Assembly: GCA_037951165.1 (NCBI GenBank)
Contig: JBBDHG010000014.1
Location: 1,387,501 to 1,451,500 of the forward strand
From: Lophius americanus
Lineage: Eukaryota > Chordata > Actinopteri > Lophiiformes > Lophiidae
DNA length: 64,000 bases
Direction: 5' to 3'
Below, piece after piece: positions 1 through 12,130 of this stretch. The notes beneath the pieces were generated by a model that was given only the letters and a program-made list of their open reading frames with translations, searched no databases and had not been told where the DNA came from. A program made the position numbers and the translations under genes. Positions within the stretch are counted from its first letter, which is position 1. Every line of letters starts with the position of its first letter.

Positions 1-3000
1 CAAAGCATGTCGACAAAGGTAAAGAAAAAGGCACGTATTTAAATGTTAGCGTTTCTTCACGCAACGATCGGGTAAAGTTAGGAGTCGGTGTCGGCTCTGG
101 AAATCGGGAAATGTTGGTAGGAAGCTCACTATGTTGTTTTGAGATCTGATCTCCTACCATAGAGTCAACTTCAAAAAGTGTGCTACTTTTCTCCCAGTCC
201 AAAGTCAGCCCTTCTTTTGTCTGCTGGGAGGCTCGCAGGTCTCTCTAACCATTCTCGTGCATGTGTTTGCATTGTGCGCATTTGACCCAATCACACGTGT
301 TTGTTGAATCTGTGTTTGTGGAAATGCAAAGAACCACCAGTGTCCAGATCAGGGGTCTGAGCTTGCATCATCAGTCCAGCAGACATCTCATTACCTCGGC
401 GTCAATACACGTTTAACTGATGGACAACCTGAGCCCTGCTAATTGTTTTTGAGGTGAGGGATCTCTGCACTGCAGGGTCCAGTCAGTCAGTCAGTCCTCT
501 TTCTCCTACTCATGGCCTCACATTACAGCTCTCACTGTGAGATGATCCAGAGAAAATGTCTTTCCAGCAATCATTAGTGTGCCTCTCAGCACAAACCCCT
601 CATGGTAGTCATATCTTTATCCCTGAAGCTCTCATCGAACCCACCAGCATCTGGGAAATTGTGACTGGAGTGCAACATGGCCCACTTTTCTCACCATAGT
701 TGTGATATGCAAAGTAGTTTAGGTGAGTGTGTGTGTCAAGAAGTCCATGCTGTTGTTTTAAAAATAAAGAAGACAAGACTGGGAGTGATGGGCCTGAGCC
801 TGGCTGTTTGCGTGTGTAGCCTGATGAAAGACCCTCTCCTGCAAGAAAAGCACTCTGCAGTGGTGGAAGGGAATGGGAGAGAGAGAGAGAAAAAAGCCCC
901 TCCTTGGCTTTGCTGGAGATCGGTACAAAAGAGAGAGATGGGGGTAGGGTGAAACAGGCCCACAGTCTGGAAAGTAATAAAAACCAGGAGATTAAGGGGA
1001 CCAGGGAGTTCCTTTGGGGGCTTTGATTGATTCCAGAGAATTGGACTGGGACCCACACGTAGAGAGAGTCTCAAATTACTAATAGCGGGGTCCCCTTCTC
1101 TGAAAATATCTGTTTATTCAAAACACATTTGTTTGAGGTCAAAACGTATCTCTATCAAAGTTTGCCTTAACTTAAAGACCCCCAGTTTGTCATATAAGGT
1201 TTGGGACATATGTAATAAATAGTTTGAGTTTCAAGCGACTTTACCCACATCCCCTACATCGACTTCTTACATGTTGTTAGAACTTTAAAAGTGCCCCAGA
1301 AAGTTTGGCTTCCATGAAGGTCTCCCTGTAAGCGGAGTGTAAAATCCATTTAGGCTCTATCTTATCTCTGTAATCCTGCTGGGAGGGAATAATGTGCTGA
1401 TAGCCTCCCTCCGGACAATGCAAATAGCTTGCTGAAATGTGTAAACATTTGGCGACCCGTTCAAAGCACTCACCGGGGGTTTATCCTCACAGACCACCTC
1501 ACCATTATAAACAACTGTTGTTTTCTTTACCGCATTTAGAGTTTCCCTGCTACATTTAGGAGTTTCTCTGATGACTCTGCTGCTAAGAACATAATTAACC
1601 CCCTTTGTGATATTTGGAGGAACCAGGTGGTCCTACATCCCACAGTGTGCGGAAAAATCCAAGTACCCTAATCTGACAGTGCCATCTCTATCTCGTAAAG
1701 GTTTCTTTTACACAAATTAATTTAAATCTCCAGCTTAAATCAGCTGATACTTATCCGAATGCCCAAGACAGCGGATGATGAGATCAGAGATGGTCTCACA
1801 CAGCGTCACCTGCTGTCTCTGCTGTATAGAATTATGCTGTTTACTGATCATTTATTTATGGGCTCCAATCGCTCATAAAGTCTGAATGACCTCTATTCAA
1901 CCAGAGACGGATAATTGCACACAGAGCCTAGTATTTGATTCATCGGTTTCACTAATGAAACTGCCCCCATTAGGATATACTACTGATCTCAGTGGAGGCC
2001 CAGTTCCTGTCCGATCACTATCCTCTGTGAGGAGTGTGAGGTCACTGGTTGGAGATTACACAGTTGGGAATAAACTTATAGCTGCAACCGTTGCTTTTCG
2101 GCAGCTAAACTTGTGTGTTCGTGGCTTATGGGGTAGAAATGATAGCAATTATTGAGGTAATTTGACCTAACTGTCTGAGCTGTTTATCACACATAATTGG
2201 CAGGCAGAAAGACGGATCAATATCCTATGAATAGATGTTATGACATCTGCTGTTGCATGTCTTTGGTGGTCACCTGCTTTCAGCTGACTACCGTGTCAAA
2301 CCGATAGGACTATTGGCTTTTATTTACAATAAAAAGGCTCTCGTGTACGTCCATTTGTTCGTGAATCCTTGTTGTGTGAAACATGAAAGTAATGCAGACC
2401 AACTTAGAAAATTGACAGGATTCCACTTCTCACCATATCAGCTTTCACGCCCGATTTGAGCTTCATAAATGGTTTCTCCACACTATAAATTCAAATGCAG
2501 TAGTTTTCCTTATGTTCATCGATTTGCTTTTGAGCATGCTCTTTGAAACGGTCATCTAACTGGCACTGTGAACCCCCTATGCATTAATGGCATCGGCCCC
2601 TTGATTGCACAGATGCGTCTGTTTTGAGTGGAGAAAAGAAAAGGGTCATGGTTTAGAACCCATACCGGATTTGAAACAAGATCATGGCTTTTGCTGTCCC
2701 CCTGCTAAAATGAGATTGCCTCCACTAGAGCTCTTCTTCTGTGTGTGGTTTAGGGAAACATTACTTATGACACCTTTTCTTGTCTTCAATATAGCCTGTA
2801 TATCATCCTGCCCTGTTCCCCTGATTCTGATACACATCCTTAAAATAATCTCTTTCTCCCCACCGTCAAATCGCTGTCAGTATTAGTAGTAGTGACTGAA
2901 GGTGTCCTTTTTAGAATTAATTAACACTAATCACTGGAATGTAAGGGAACAACAGTGTTGATGTCATGACAAAACGCTGCACTGATGTATACAGTGTATG

Positions 3001-5526
3001 TTATAGGACAGCTTACTGATTTGGATGAGCTAGAATATTCTGGGGGCCGTATTGCCATAGTTGAAACCAAGTCGCAACAAATATCTATGGACACGACGAA
3101 GAAGAAAATAAGGAAGGGAAATATCAAAATGTGTCTCAGTCCACATATTTAATGTCCTCGCGCACCAAAGCAGATTGGATCATTTCTGCAGTTTTTTTTA
3201 TTTTTATCACAAAGCATATTGTGGATGCTCACCTTCCATCATGTTTGCTGCCTTCAATACCTTTGACTCTTCACTGCCATCTTGTGGATGTGTCGATGAC
3301 GATGTATGGGAGGAGTGGTTGTATGTCGGGGTTGATGGACATATTGTTTGAAATGGACATATTTACTTTGGTACTCAGATAAAGAATATATTATCCACGG
3401 ACCTTTTTGGGATCCCTGGAAGATGAGAACTAATGCATGTATTATGCTTGGCAGGCGATGTTTTGCTGCAGTAACACTACCGCAGATTTATAACTTTAGC
3501 TTAAACATCAACACAAGCTGCTCCCCTAGTGTCACATGTGGGGAAAACATCCATCAGTAAATCGGTGTACATGTTCACTAAACTTGGAGCACAGTCTGTG
3601 TTTTAAGTCACTGTTGAGAGCCAGGCCTGGCCCTTTAAGTTGGCGGTCTTATGGGTATTTTGTACCTGTGAAGTGGGGGATTATGGGTGTTGTAGTTTGT
3701 TGTTACCTTACATAGCCACAGTAGTTTGAAAGCTCTCTTAGAAATTAGAAGTTTATTTAATGGTGCATGGAGTAACTCTGAACTAAGGCTGTTTTTTTTC
3801 CTTCTGCGAAGCTTAAATACTCGGTCCGTTCGCTGCTTTGGGTGGTCCGAATCTTTTTATTTATTTATTTTATTACTAACCACGAGCCAGATCTCGGGTA
3901 AGCGAGCTAGCATAATATGCCGGAAGTTTCCTTACTAAATTTCAGGGTCTGAGAAGCTGGGCTAACTTCATGTAGCACAATTGTTTACAAAACTAATGCT
4001 AGCATAATTACCTTATTAATTAACAATAAAACACACAGTCATACAAAATAAAAAATCTTAAATGCTCCACCTCTAAACACTGAGTACCCTCGCTAACGAT
4101 GACTCTCACATCCACGGCTGCGGTCGAGGCACAATCCAGTCTTTTCAAGAGCCGTTAGCTCTCCACAGCTAATGAAGCTAATGACAGCTAAAGTGACAGT
4201 AAACGAGAAAGTGAATAGCAGTTGGGAGTTATGCCCCTTTTTTTTCACGAACTACCTTTAAATCCTCCCCATAATTGCAATTTTGAGATCATCCATTTTT
4301 GAATGTATTTTCCTAGTATTTAGATTAGTTATTATAGCAGTATTTTCTGCTTCACTACTTCCATCCGGACATTTTTTATTTTCTGATTTGAGAAGGAACG
4401 TTTCCACATCAGCGCTAATAATCTTCCTGGGGAAACCCTACTCCCTAGCATCGGGAAAGCCTTTCATATAATAAGGTGCAAAGGGGATATAGTTGTTGAA
4501 TACAGTCAGTTTATTCCACACTTTGACAGCCAGCCTATTTGAAGTTATGATTGGTCGGTTTCCAAAAAAGCAGCTTACCTGCTGTGACCAAAACTAGGTT
4601 AAAGGGAACCCCTTCCAAATCCGGCCACTGCTTCTTTTTGTCAATTGGCCCATTCAAATCAAGACAAAAAAAAAAAACCCTCTGGATGCCATAAAACTGT
4701 CAGTACTTCCCTGTTTGATGACTCATCTGAGGCCTAATAGTAAGCTGAAGGACATTACATAAATATTTATCTTTGTCTGGAGATATGTCTGGAAAAAAGG
4801 TTTGCCTCATTTATTTGCAAGTTTACTTTACTTTTGTTTTGAAAATAGAAGAAAGTGGAACATTTCTAATTGACTACTGTGCTTGTGCTCTCAATGATCC
4901 CCTGCTCAGCCGTGACTGAATGATGCTCTGGGTCAACAAAGTACTTTCCTTATTTTTCCTTCCCCTGTTTCACGGAGCTTAGACAAATGTGAGCAAAGTT
5001 TACGAATGGATGGAGATTTATAGCTCTTTATGATCGGCGCCCGGGGCTTATTTTCATATGATCGGTGACCAGCTGAGGAGTCTCAGTGTGGCATGTGTTA
5101 CCATGACTACAAACATCTCACCAGCCTGGACATCTTTTGCCACGAATGAACAAAAAACACAAAGCTTCCAGTGAAAAAAAGCTGCCGAAGAACAAACTCA
5201 AGAGCATTCGGGACAACAAACTTTATCAGACACTTAGAAATGAATCACCCCGAGGAACATACAAAGTTTCAAGAAGCTAACTTCGGATGAGCGGCTAAAG
5301 CTAGCTTTGGCAGTCCATGGGTCGACAAATATTCTGAAATCAGGCTTTTCAGATTGGCCATCCATCATCCACCACAACCCCCTGCTCATTTCATAAATAC
5401 CCAAGCTGGGCAGACACTGTCGACTTTACGTGTTCTTCAGTGGATATAAATCTCTGGGCTCTCCGTTCCTTCTGCCATTTCCCCCGTTTCAGCTTGCAAG
5501 ACAGGTGACTTGCTGAGCAAAGTATG
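1..5526. other. Unassigned non-coding DNA
   Basis: No gene is recognised. Open frames are short, overlap on both strands and carry no domain signature. Visible simple sequence includes four AGTC units at 481-496, a GA run at about 876-890, a TTTA-type run near 3852-3870 and an A tract near 4663-4676. The stretch around 3600-3720 (ending in 'attatgggtgttgtag') has the flavour of a dispersed fish repeat, but I could not place it in a family. It is probably intergenic or intronic. Confidence 0.6.
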
Positions 5527-5530
5527 GACC

Positions 5531-5995
5531 ACACAGACACTCACACACACAGACACTCACACACACAGACACTCACACACATAGACACTCACACACACAG
5601 ACACTCACAGACACTCACACACACACAGACACTCACACACACAAAGACACTCACACACAAAGACACTCACACACACAGACACTCACACACACAGACACTC
5701 ACAGACACTCACACACACAGACACTCACAGACACTCACACACACAGACACTCACACACACAGACACTCACACACACAGACACTCACACACACAGACAATC
5801 ACACACACAGACACTCACACACACAGACACTCACACACACAGACACTCACACACACAGACACTCACACACACAGACACTCACACACACACAGACACTCAC
5901 ACACACACAGACACTCACACACACACAGACACTCACACACAAGCAGACACTCACACACACAGACACTCACACACAAACAGACACTCGCATGCAGA
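5531..5995. repeat. CA-rich minisatellite, 16-bp unit, about 30 copies
   Basis: The unit is ACAGACACTCACACAC (16 bp), repeated head to tail about 30 times. Variant units are 10 bp (CACAC segment missing), 18 bp (one extra CA; clustered near 5880-5940), 'AAAG' and 'ATAG' substitutions, and a single GACAATC unit near 5797. The array sits between ordinary unique sequences. A 163-codon open frame exists only because neither CA nor CAGA units create stops in this frame. Its product would be Thr/His repeats (DTHTHRHSHTQT-like) and is not a plausible protein. Confidence 0.95.
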
Positions 5996-8900
5996 CACAA
6001 CAGGACTCGAGATGAGAAAGAGGTGATTCCCTCATGCCTCACACATTAACGTGTTTTGCGAGAAACGGTAGTTTATAGAATTCTTACGATAATCATACCA
6101 AGACACTAGAAATTGGGGTTAATTGCGAAAACTGTTAATCCTGACCTTGCTAGGAATGGCTATCGTACAAGATATGTGTCTGGCATACACTAACAAAGTC
6201 TCTCTAAGAGCAGCAGCACACAATATGGCAACAATACTTGTGAGAGAAGGTTGTGTGAATATCGAGCAGGATACATTCTATAATATTAATGTTCTGCTTC
6301 ACTGCAGTCATAGTTGATCATATACTTCTGTGGCCTTGACCAGCCATTCAATGGCTGCAGAAAAACGGCATTAGCCAATCTGTGGTGTTTCCATGCATGT
6401 TTCTTATGGCTGCAGCATGACGGCAGCATTGGCAGTGAACGGATTGACCTAAGATTTAAATAGTGCACTATTGGCAAACAAGTGCGTTACCCTCATGCTC
6501 GAGAAACACGCCTTTCAAGAATGGTCTTCATGAATTGGTGAGGCCACAGTTTCCCCTGAAAATTTTCTTCAAACTTTAGCTATTTTGGTTCCGTCGAGCT
6601 CCTGTCATGGTGTCTGCTGTCGGTTGTGGCAGCTGCACAGGATTATGGCACATGCAAGCCGGTCTTGTCAGATGAGCCTAGACTAATGAGTGCACGGCTC
6701 TGTTAGACACCAAACTGTCTTTGCAGCCCCGGGCGGTGTATTATAGAAAGTTCCTTTTTAAATACATTTAAATTCAAAGTGCTAATTAATTCTTAATATT
6801 ATATTTTTCGTTTCTAAATCAGTGTTTGGACAGTTCCAGGTAGAACCGGGTATTTGCCCTCGCCGGCATATTCCATTAAATATGCAAAACCAACACCAAG
6901 AACCACAACCAGAGTTTGAATTATTAGTTGTTTGAAACCAGAACTTATATTTTGGGTTCGCTGGGTTAACATGGCAGCAATGATTGGATTCATTTATAAA
7001 ACTGTAGCCCTTTGTTCTGTTTTAAAATGGCCTAAATTGCAAACATATCTTTTGAAATTTTTACGTTAATGTCGCTGTGTAAACAGGCAAAATTAATTCC
7101 TGTGACAAATGATGACTCAGCAGTTCTTTGTTTATGACTGCCATATTTTCTCCTTCTCAGATACACATGGTTAGAATAACAACAAAAATAGGCAGGTTCT
7201 CTCATTTGTGCACAGGCGTGTGGTGTTGTACACTTCTGACAGGTGGCCTTGGTATGCATATGACTTCATTTTTCAATTGTTTTTTTATTGTTTTTTTTTG
7301 TGTTGTATGTATGAGAGAAAGAAAAACCTTCTATTTATTCCCAAAACTGCAGATCTACAACATCTGATGGCGGATGGTTTAAGAAAAAAATCCAATTTCA
7401 AAGTTTCAATAATGGCTAAGATTTTCTTTTGTGGCATTATCGTACAACGCCGTCTCAACGCAGTTACACAGTGTGAGTGTGACCTTTTCAGAAGTTTCTT
7501 CATAAATCAGAAAGCAGTTTTCACAAAAGTAAGTCACACTTACAATGAATTAGGCCTGATATTTGGTGCAAAAACATTTAGCCATAAAAATGGAGAATAA
7601 ATAAAATAATCTAATTTCTAGAATGAGCCACACACACACACACCAAGCATGAGCTACTAGGGCTACAGTGTGCAGTTTTGAATCTGCAAATGATATATAG
7701 AACCACGTAGATATATGCTTACAAACACATGCACACCTATACATGCATACAGCCATATATAGAAATAGTAAAATTTAACAAGAAAGAGCAAGAATTGGGG
7801 GAAAAAGTGCATTTTGTTAGATTTGCAATTGTGCCAGCAGAGCAAATGTCCACTATGTGAGGGGAGATAGTCCAGAGAACCTTAAAGTTAAGTTAATGTA
7901 ACTCATTAGTACTGATTGCTTAAGAGGAGGAAGCAAAAAAAAAAAAAAGGAGAAAATAATCTATTAAATCAAGTGTAAAAAATCAAAACAATAAGGTGTA
8001 AAACTCGAACGACTGATAATCATCAGAAAGCCTTTGTGTTTAACAAGTTTTAGATACATGATGACAATTTTGCAACCACTTAAAATTTGGCAACAATTTT
8101 CCAAATCTGTAAAGCCGTTTAAAGGCCTGAAATATGTCCGATTTATATTGAAATGAGTTGTGAGATTGCAAGTTTTATTCCTGGCTGCAGCCACTGTCAT
8201 TAGTTAATAGAGTCTTATTAATAACCTTAATTGGGTTACGATTTATAAGCTGGAGTTCCAACATCCTGCAGGTCTCAAACTTGAATTTATTCCCTGTCGT
8301 CTTTTTGGAAGCCGTCCAATGTGTGATGAAGTAACCTGAGAATCCTTCTAATGGTGAAGAGCGTAGTGCAGTGTAGTCATTACGCCGCTTATGCTCCAGA
8401 GAGAATGTAGGAAAACAGCCTCTCCATAACGATTGTCGTGAAGCATATTTTGGTCACTATAAATGGTCCTACTTCAATCCTCTTACCAGCCAGGGAACTT
8501 TTCGATGAACCTTTTGGTCTCTTGCACTACTTTTTCTCATTGAGGGGGAACCATTTCATTAAAACATTTAATAATCATTGCCCATGTCGTACGCTCATCA
8601 TGCTGTTGGGGCTGGGTTTAGCCATATGTGGGAAAGATATCGCATTCAACCACATAAAGCATTAGTCACTCTCGTACACATAGAGCCTCTCAGCCGTCAT
8701 TCTCTAAAAGGAACTTTTCATGTGCTCAGAGGGTGGGGGGAAGGTGGTCACAGAGAGCGGATTGTGAGAACCGCTCAATCAAGCTGACTGCCCCCGTCTT
8801 GTGCCTGGCCTGTGTTTCTTGGCAGCGTTGACGTGGTGGGATGTGTGTGTGTGTATGTTAGTGTTTGTCTAGGCGTATGCCACCCATCTGGGGTTGAACA

Positions 8901-9171
8901 GCTGTTTTATCAAGTTCAGAGAGTTTCCGGACTTGAACTTACTCCCGATGGGAAAAAAAGTGTTTTCCTCCTAGGATGAGGAGAATTTAGACTTTAGACT
9001 TGTTTCGTTTCATAATGAGGTGATTAAGCTCTTATCAGTAGAAGATGTGTCGCTTGCTATACTATCGGAATTATAATAGCCGTGCTTTTATTGTCTAAAC
9101 TAAGTTTTTTTTGCACACGATCGTAAATAGTTAAAAGGTTGGTAGCTGGGGGGTTTGTCAAAGAACTTTGA
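5996..9171. other. Unassigned non-coding DNA
   Basis: No gene is recognised. The stretch holds a short (CA)n tract at about 7628-7643, an A run near 7936-7949, T-rich runs near 7280-7300 and a short TG run near 8842-8853. Open frames of up to 130 codons (7208-7600) translate to Phe/Cys/Lys-rich low-complexity sequence and look like chance frames in AT-rich DNA. Confidence 0.6.
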
Positions 9172-9432
9172 CTTCTAGAAGATTCAAATAAAATTAAAAC
9201 CGAATGTTTCCCACAGGATAAAAATTGACACGTGAACTGAGAACCCCTGTACAGATTCTTTCATTAGTGCTTACTTTCTGAGATGCCACACCTACAGAAA
9301 CCCACTTAAATACCATGACAATTTCCAATTTAGGTGCCTCTTTGACGGTAACTCCAAAAATGTACTTTCACAGTTTACAAGATTTGTACAAATTAAAACC
9401 CGATACTTCCCACTATAAAATATTGACATTGA
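9172..9432. repeat. Diverged local direct duplication
   Basis: Two related stretches of about 60-70 bp lie at 9172-9235 and 9361-9432. Shared blocks include 'aaattaaaac-cga', 'tttcccac/ttcccac' and 'ataaaa-attgaca', in the same order and orientation, roughly 190-200 bp apart. The similarity is interrupted by substitutions and small indels, so the duplication is old. It lies in no recognised transposon, and no coding function is apparent. Confidence 0.5.
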
Positions 9433-12009
9433 CAAATTTGTCTTGGACTGTACTGCCATCTGAAAAAACAAGAAATGTGTCTGCTTTCTGGTGTGGAAAT
9501 TGTTTAACCGCTTTAAACCTCAGAAAGCGTCATTGATGGTGTAATTTGTCATTGATTTTTTTTTTCTGTCCAAAACAGTAATTTTCCATAGCATGCCAAG
9601 CACAGCAGTGTTGACTGTTGAATCTCTCACATTATAAAACCATTTAGGATTTAGAGCTCAGACCAGTGGAAGCTATTTGTTCCTCATCTATCACAACTAC
9701 GGTCTTAAGTCCCCTTGAAGCATCCCAAGTAAACCTCCCAGGTTTTATTTTGATTTCACCTGCTGCTATGGTGACCCATTGAAAATGTGTCCTTTCATTA
9801 ATGAATGTTTCTGCTACTGAATCAAATCTTTGAACGGTGCTGCGTTGCATAGAGGCCTCCTTTGTACTGTTAGGAGCCCCCTTTGGCGTAAGGCTCCTCT
9901 GACTGCAGAGACGTCTCACCATGTTATTGGAACAGTTTCTCCTAAGCTGTGAGCTCATCTGAAGCTAACGGAGGTCAAGAGAGGCAGATGAATGATGAAA
10001 TTACTGCTTAAAGCCTTTTTAATACACTCCCATGATGTAATGGAATTGGCTGTCTCTTATGATTTTAGTTTTTCGTCACTATGGCGTTTTTTTTTAATGC
10101 TCAAATGCAGCGGTAGGAATGCAAGCATGACATTCGCAATAGAAATTACAGATGGGTCCCCTCTTCTCTATTTGATGTGAAATGACATAATAATGAATGC
10201 CATTCTGAAATCACCTGTCAGTGGTCACAATGTTAAGGCTGATTAGTGTATAGTGGCCAAGACCTTCATTCTTGGTTTTAGTCCTTGACCTTTCGGGAAG
10301 ATGATAATCTCTAATGGTCTGTTTTATGGAGCCTGGTAAAGATAAGGTTTTGCTGTGATGAAACTTAAGATTGTGGAAAGCGAGGTAGATTACTGAAGGC
10401 TTGCACCACACAGGAGAGGGATGCAAAATTTGTCCATTGTGACAATGTGACCCAGAGCATTTCTCTTATCACACACTTGATGGCATTCTTGAGGTGACTG
10501 CAACGGTGAGCATAATTTTTTTCACTTTCTTAGAGTGATTATGGCATGGTGTCAAATGCCTCAGAATGTACAGCAGGGGTTCAATCGCTATTGGATGAAG
10601 CCATACAGAAGCCAGGAGCAGCATCTAGGACATCACCGTCTCTTGAGTTGTGACTTAATATTGTCACGACCTTCCTCTGTCCGCTTCTGAGGAAGAAGAG
10701 GTTAGTGGTGAGGTCATGCAAGTGGAGGTGGGGCCATGAGCTCGTAGAGGTGAGGAATGTCTTGCTGTTTGAAGCATGCAAAACGGCCAATGATGGGAAA
10801 TCTGCATCAATCACCTCTGATTCCTTAACCATTGTCTGTTGAACCTCGACCCCACCGACCCTGCTCCCGAGCATGTGACAGGTCACGCAGCTGCGACACC
10901 TGCATGGATGCAAAATGGATGGCAGGGAGCACCTGCGGAGGCATAGCAGTCGAGCAGCATTCCATCACAGGACCTCGAGACACAGATGTCATATGAGACA
11001 CGAGGGACGTGTGTGAGTGGGGGAGGTGTGTCAGGAGCAGTGGCAGGGGTTTTGACATGGTGGAGCGGTAATGGGGTGGGATAGCAAGCCAGCTGCTACC
11101 GACAGATTCTTAATGAGGTGGCCCATCAAGAACGCAGGGAAATGAACATTAATGGCTGCAGCTAAAGATGTCCATTCATCTACCCCCCTCTCAATCATGC
11201 TGGGATGGCCAGTAGCTGGGAGTGACGTGTTTGGGCACACAGTAATTAAGGTTTAACTCCGAGAAAGATGTGAATGCCTTTTCCATAACCAAGCTGTCAT
11301 TAAAACAACAATTATTTTCATCATTATTTGTATTTTTTTTGTTAATAGTTGACCACGTCGTCCAATTCTCAAGGTGACATTACTTATTTGTTTTTTTTAC
11401 ATGATAGTATAAAACTAATTGAATAGATAATACTACAACTAATCAAGTAAACATTCTTATTGCTGTCTTTTCACCTGAAGGTTGATACTATAATATAATG
11501 TGATGACGTTGGTCTTCAAGGATGTTAAAGGCGCCTGGTTTTGTGGTTGCATTGGTTAGCTTAGTCATTGTTGCTGTCTGCAGACTTACTCCGGCTGCAG
11601 TACTAACAATGTCGTATAATCCCCATGACTCGGTGTTGTCGGAGTGCTTAGAGGAGCGAAAACGTGTTTCGATTATTCAGACTCATGTTTCCTGGGACAA
11701 TTGCTAAACACTTCAATATATCCACACAGTTTTAGACTTGTATCTTGAATCTTCCCTCTGCAAGTTTTCCATCAGACCCTCTGATGGCTCCTGCCTCTGT
11801 GGTAGCTGTGTTTTCAACTCTTGTCTGTAAAATGCCCAGGTGAAAGGTTCACGTTGAAATTATGGGTGTAAATTACAGTCACACCTGGTGATTAACTATA
11901 GTGTTAACTCTATAATATCACTTTGTTACACGATATATGTACATACAGGACAACATTATGACATTAATTCTCTACATGTGACCATTCCCCAAGTAGCAGT
12001 TTCTTTGTA
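9433..12009. other. Unassigned non-coding DNA with a GC-richer patch
   Basis: No gene is recognised. A minus-strand open frame of 104 codons (9644-9958) and overlapping frames at 10581-11240 show no known domain. The 10600-11260 part is richer in GC and less repetitive than its surroundings. It contains blocks such as 'atgaacattaatggctgcag' near 11142, of the kind often seen in conserved non-coding elements. That is an impression only; conservation cannot be judged from one sequence. Confidence 0.5.
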
Positions 12010-12130
12010 GCGCCCAGGGAGAAAATGGTGGTTCAGGATCTTGCTGAAGTACCCTACGCGATATAACCGCAGTGGTTGGGCTCTAACTACTGATTATCTG
12101 ATTGGGGGATGACCAACTGAGCAACAGCAG
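12010..12130 (-). mobile_element. Degenerate tRNA-derived SINE fragment
   Basis: Read on the minus strand, the fragment opens with a box A-like 'TTGCTCAGTTGG'. A poor box B region ('AGTTAGAGCCC') and a body follow, with 'TTCAGCAAGATCCTGAACC' and 'CTCCCTGGGCGC'. The body matches the order of modules in the better-preserved SINE at 19988-20222. The 3' 'GGGTCAAATGCAGAG' module is missing, so the copy is truncated and old. Assignment is by module similarity only. Confidence 0.6.

Noticed and set aside
5531..5995. CRISPR-like array
   Set aside because: The units are directly tandem with no unique spacers, and the genome is vertebrate.
5524..6015. 163-codon open frame, plus strand
   Set aside because: It is produced entirely by the 16-bp CA-type minisatellite. 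The Thr/His repeat product has no plausible protein counterpart.
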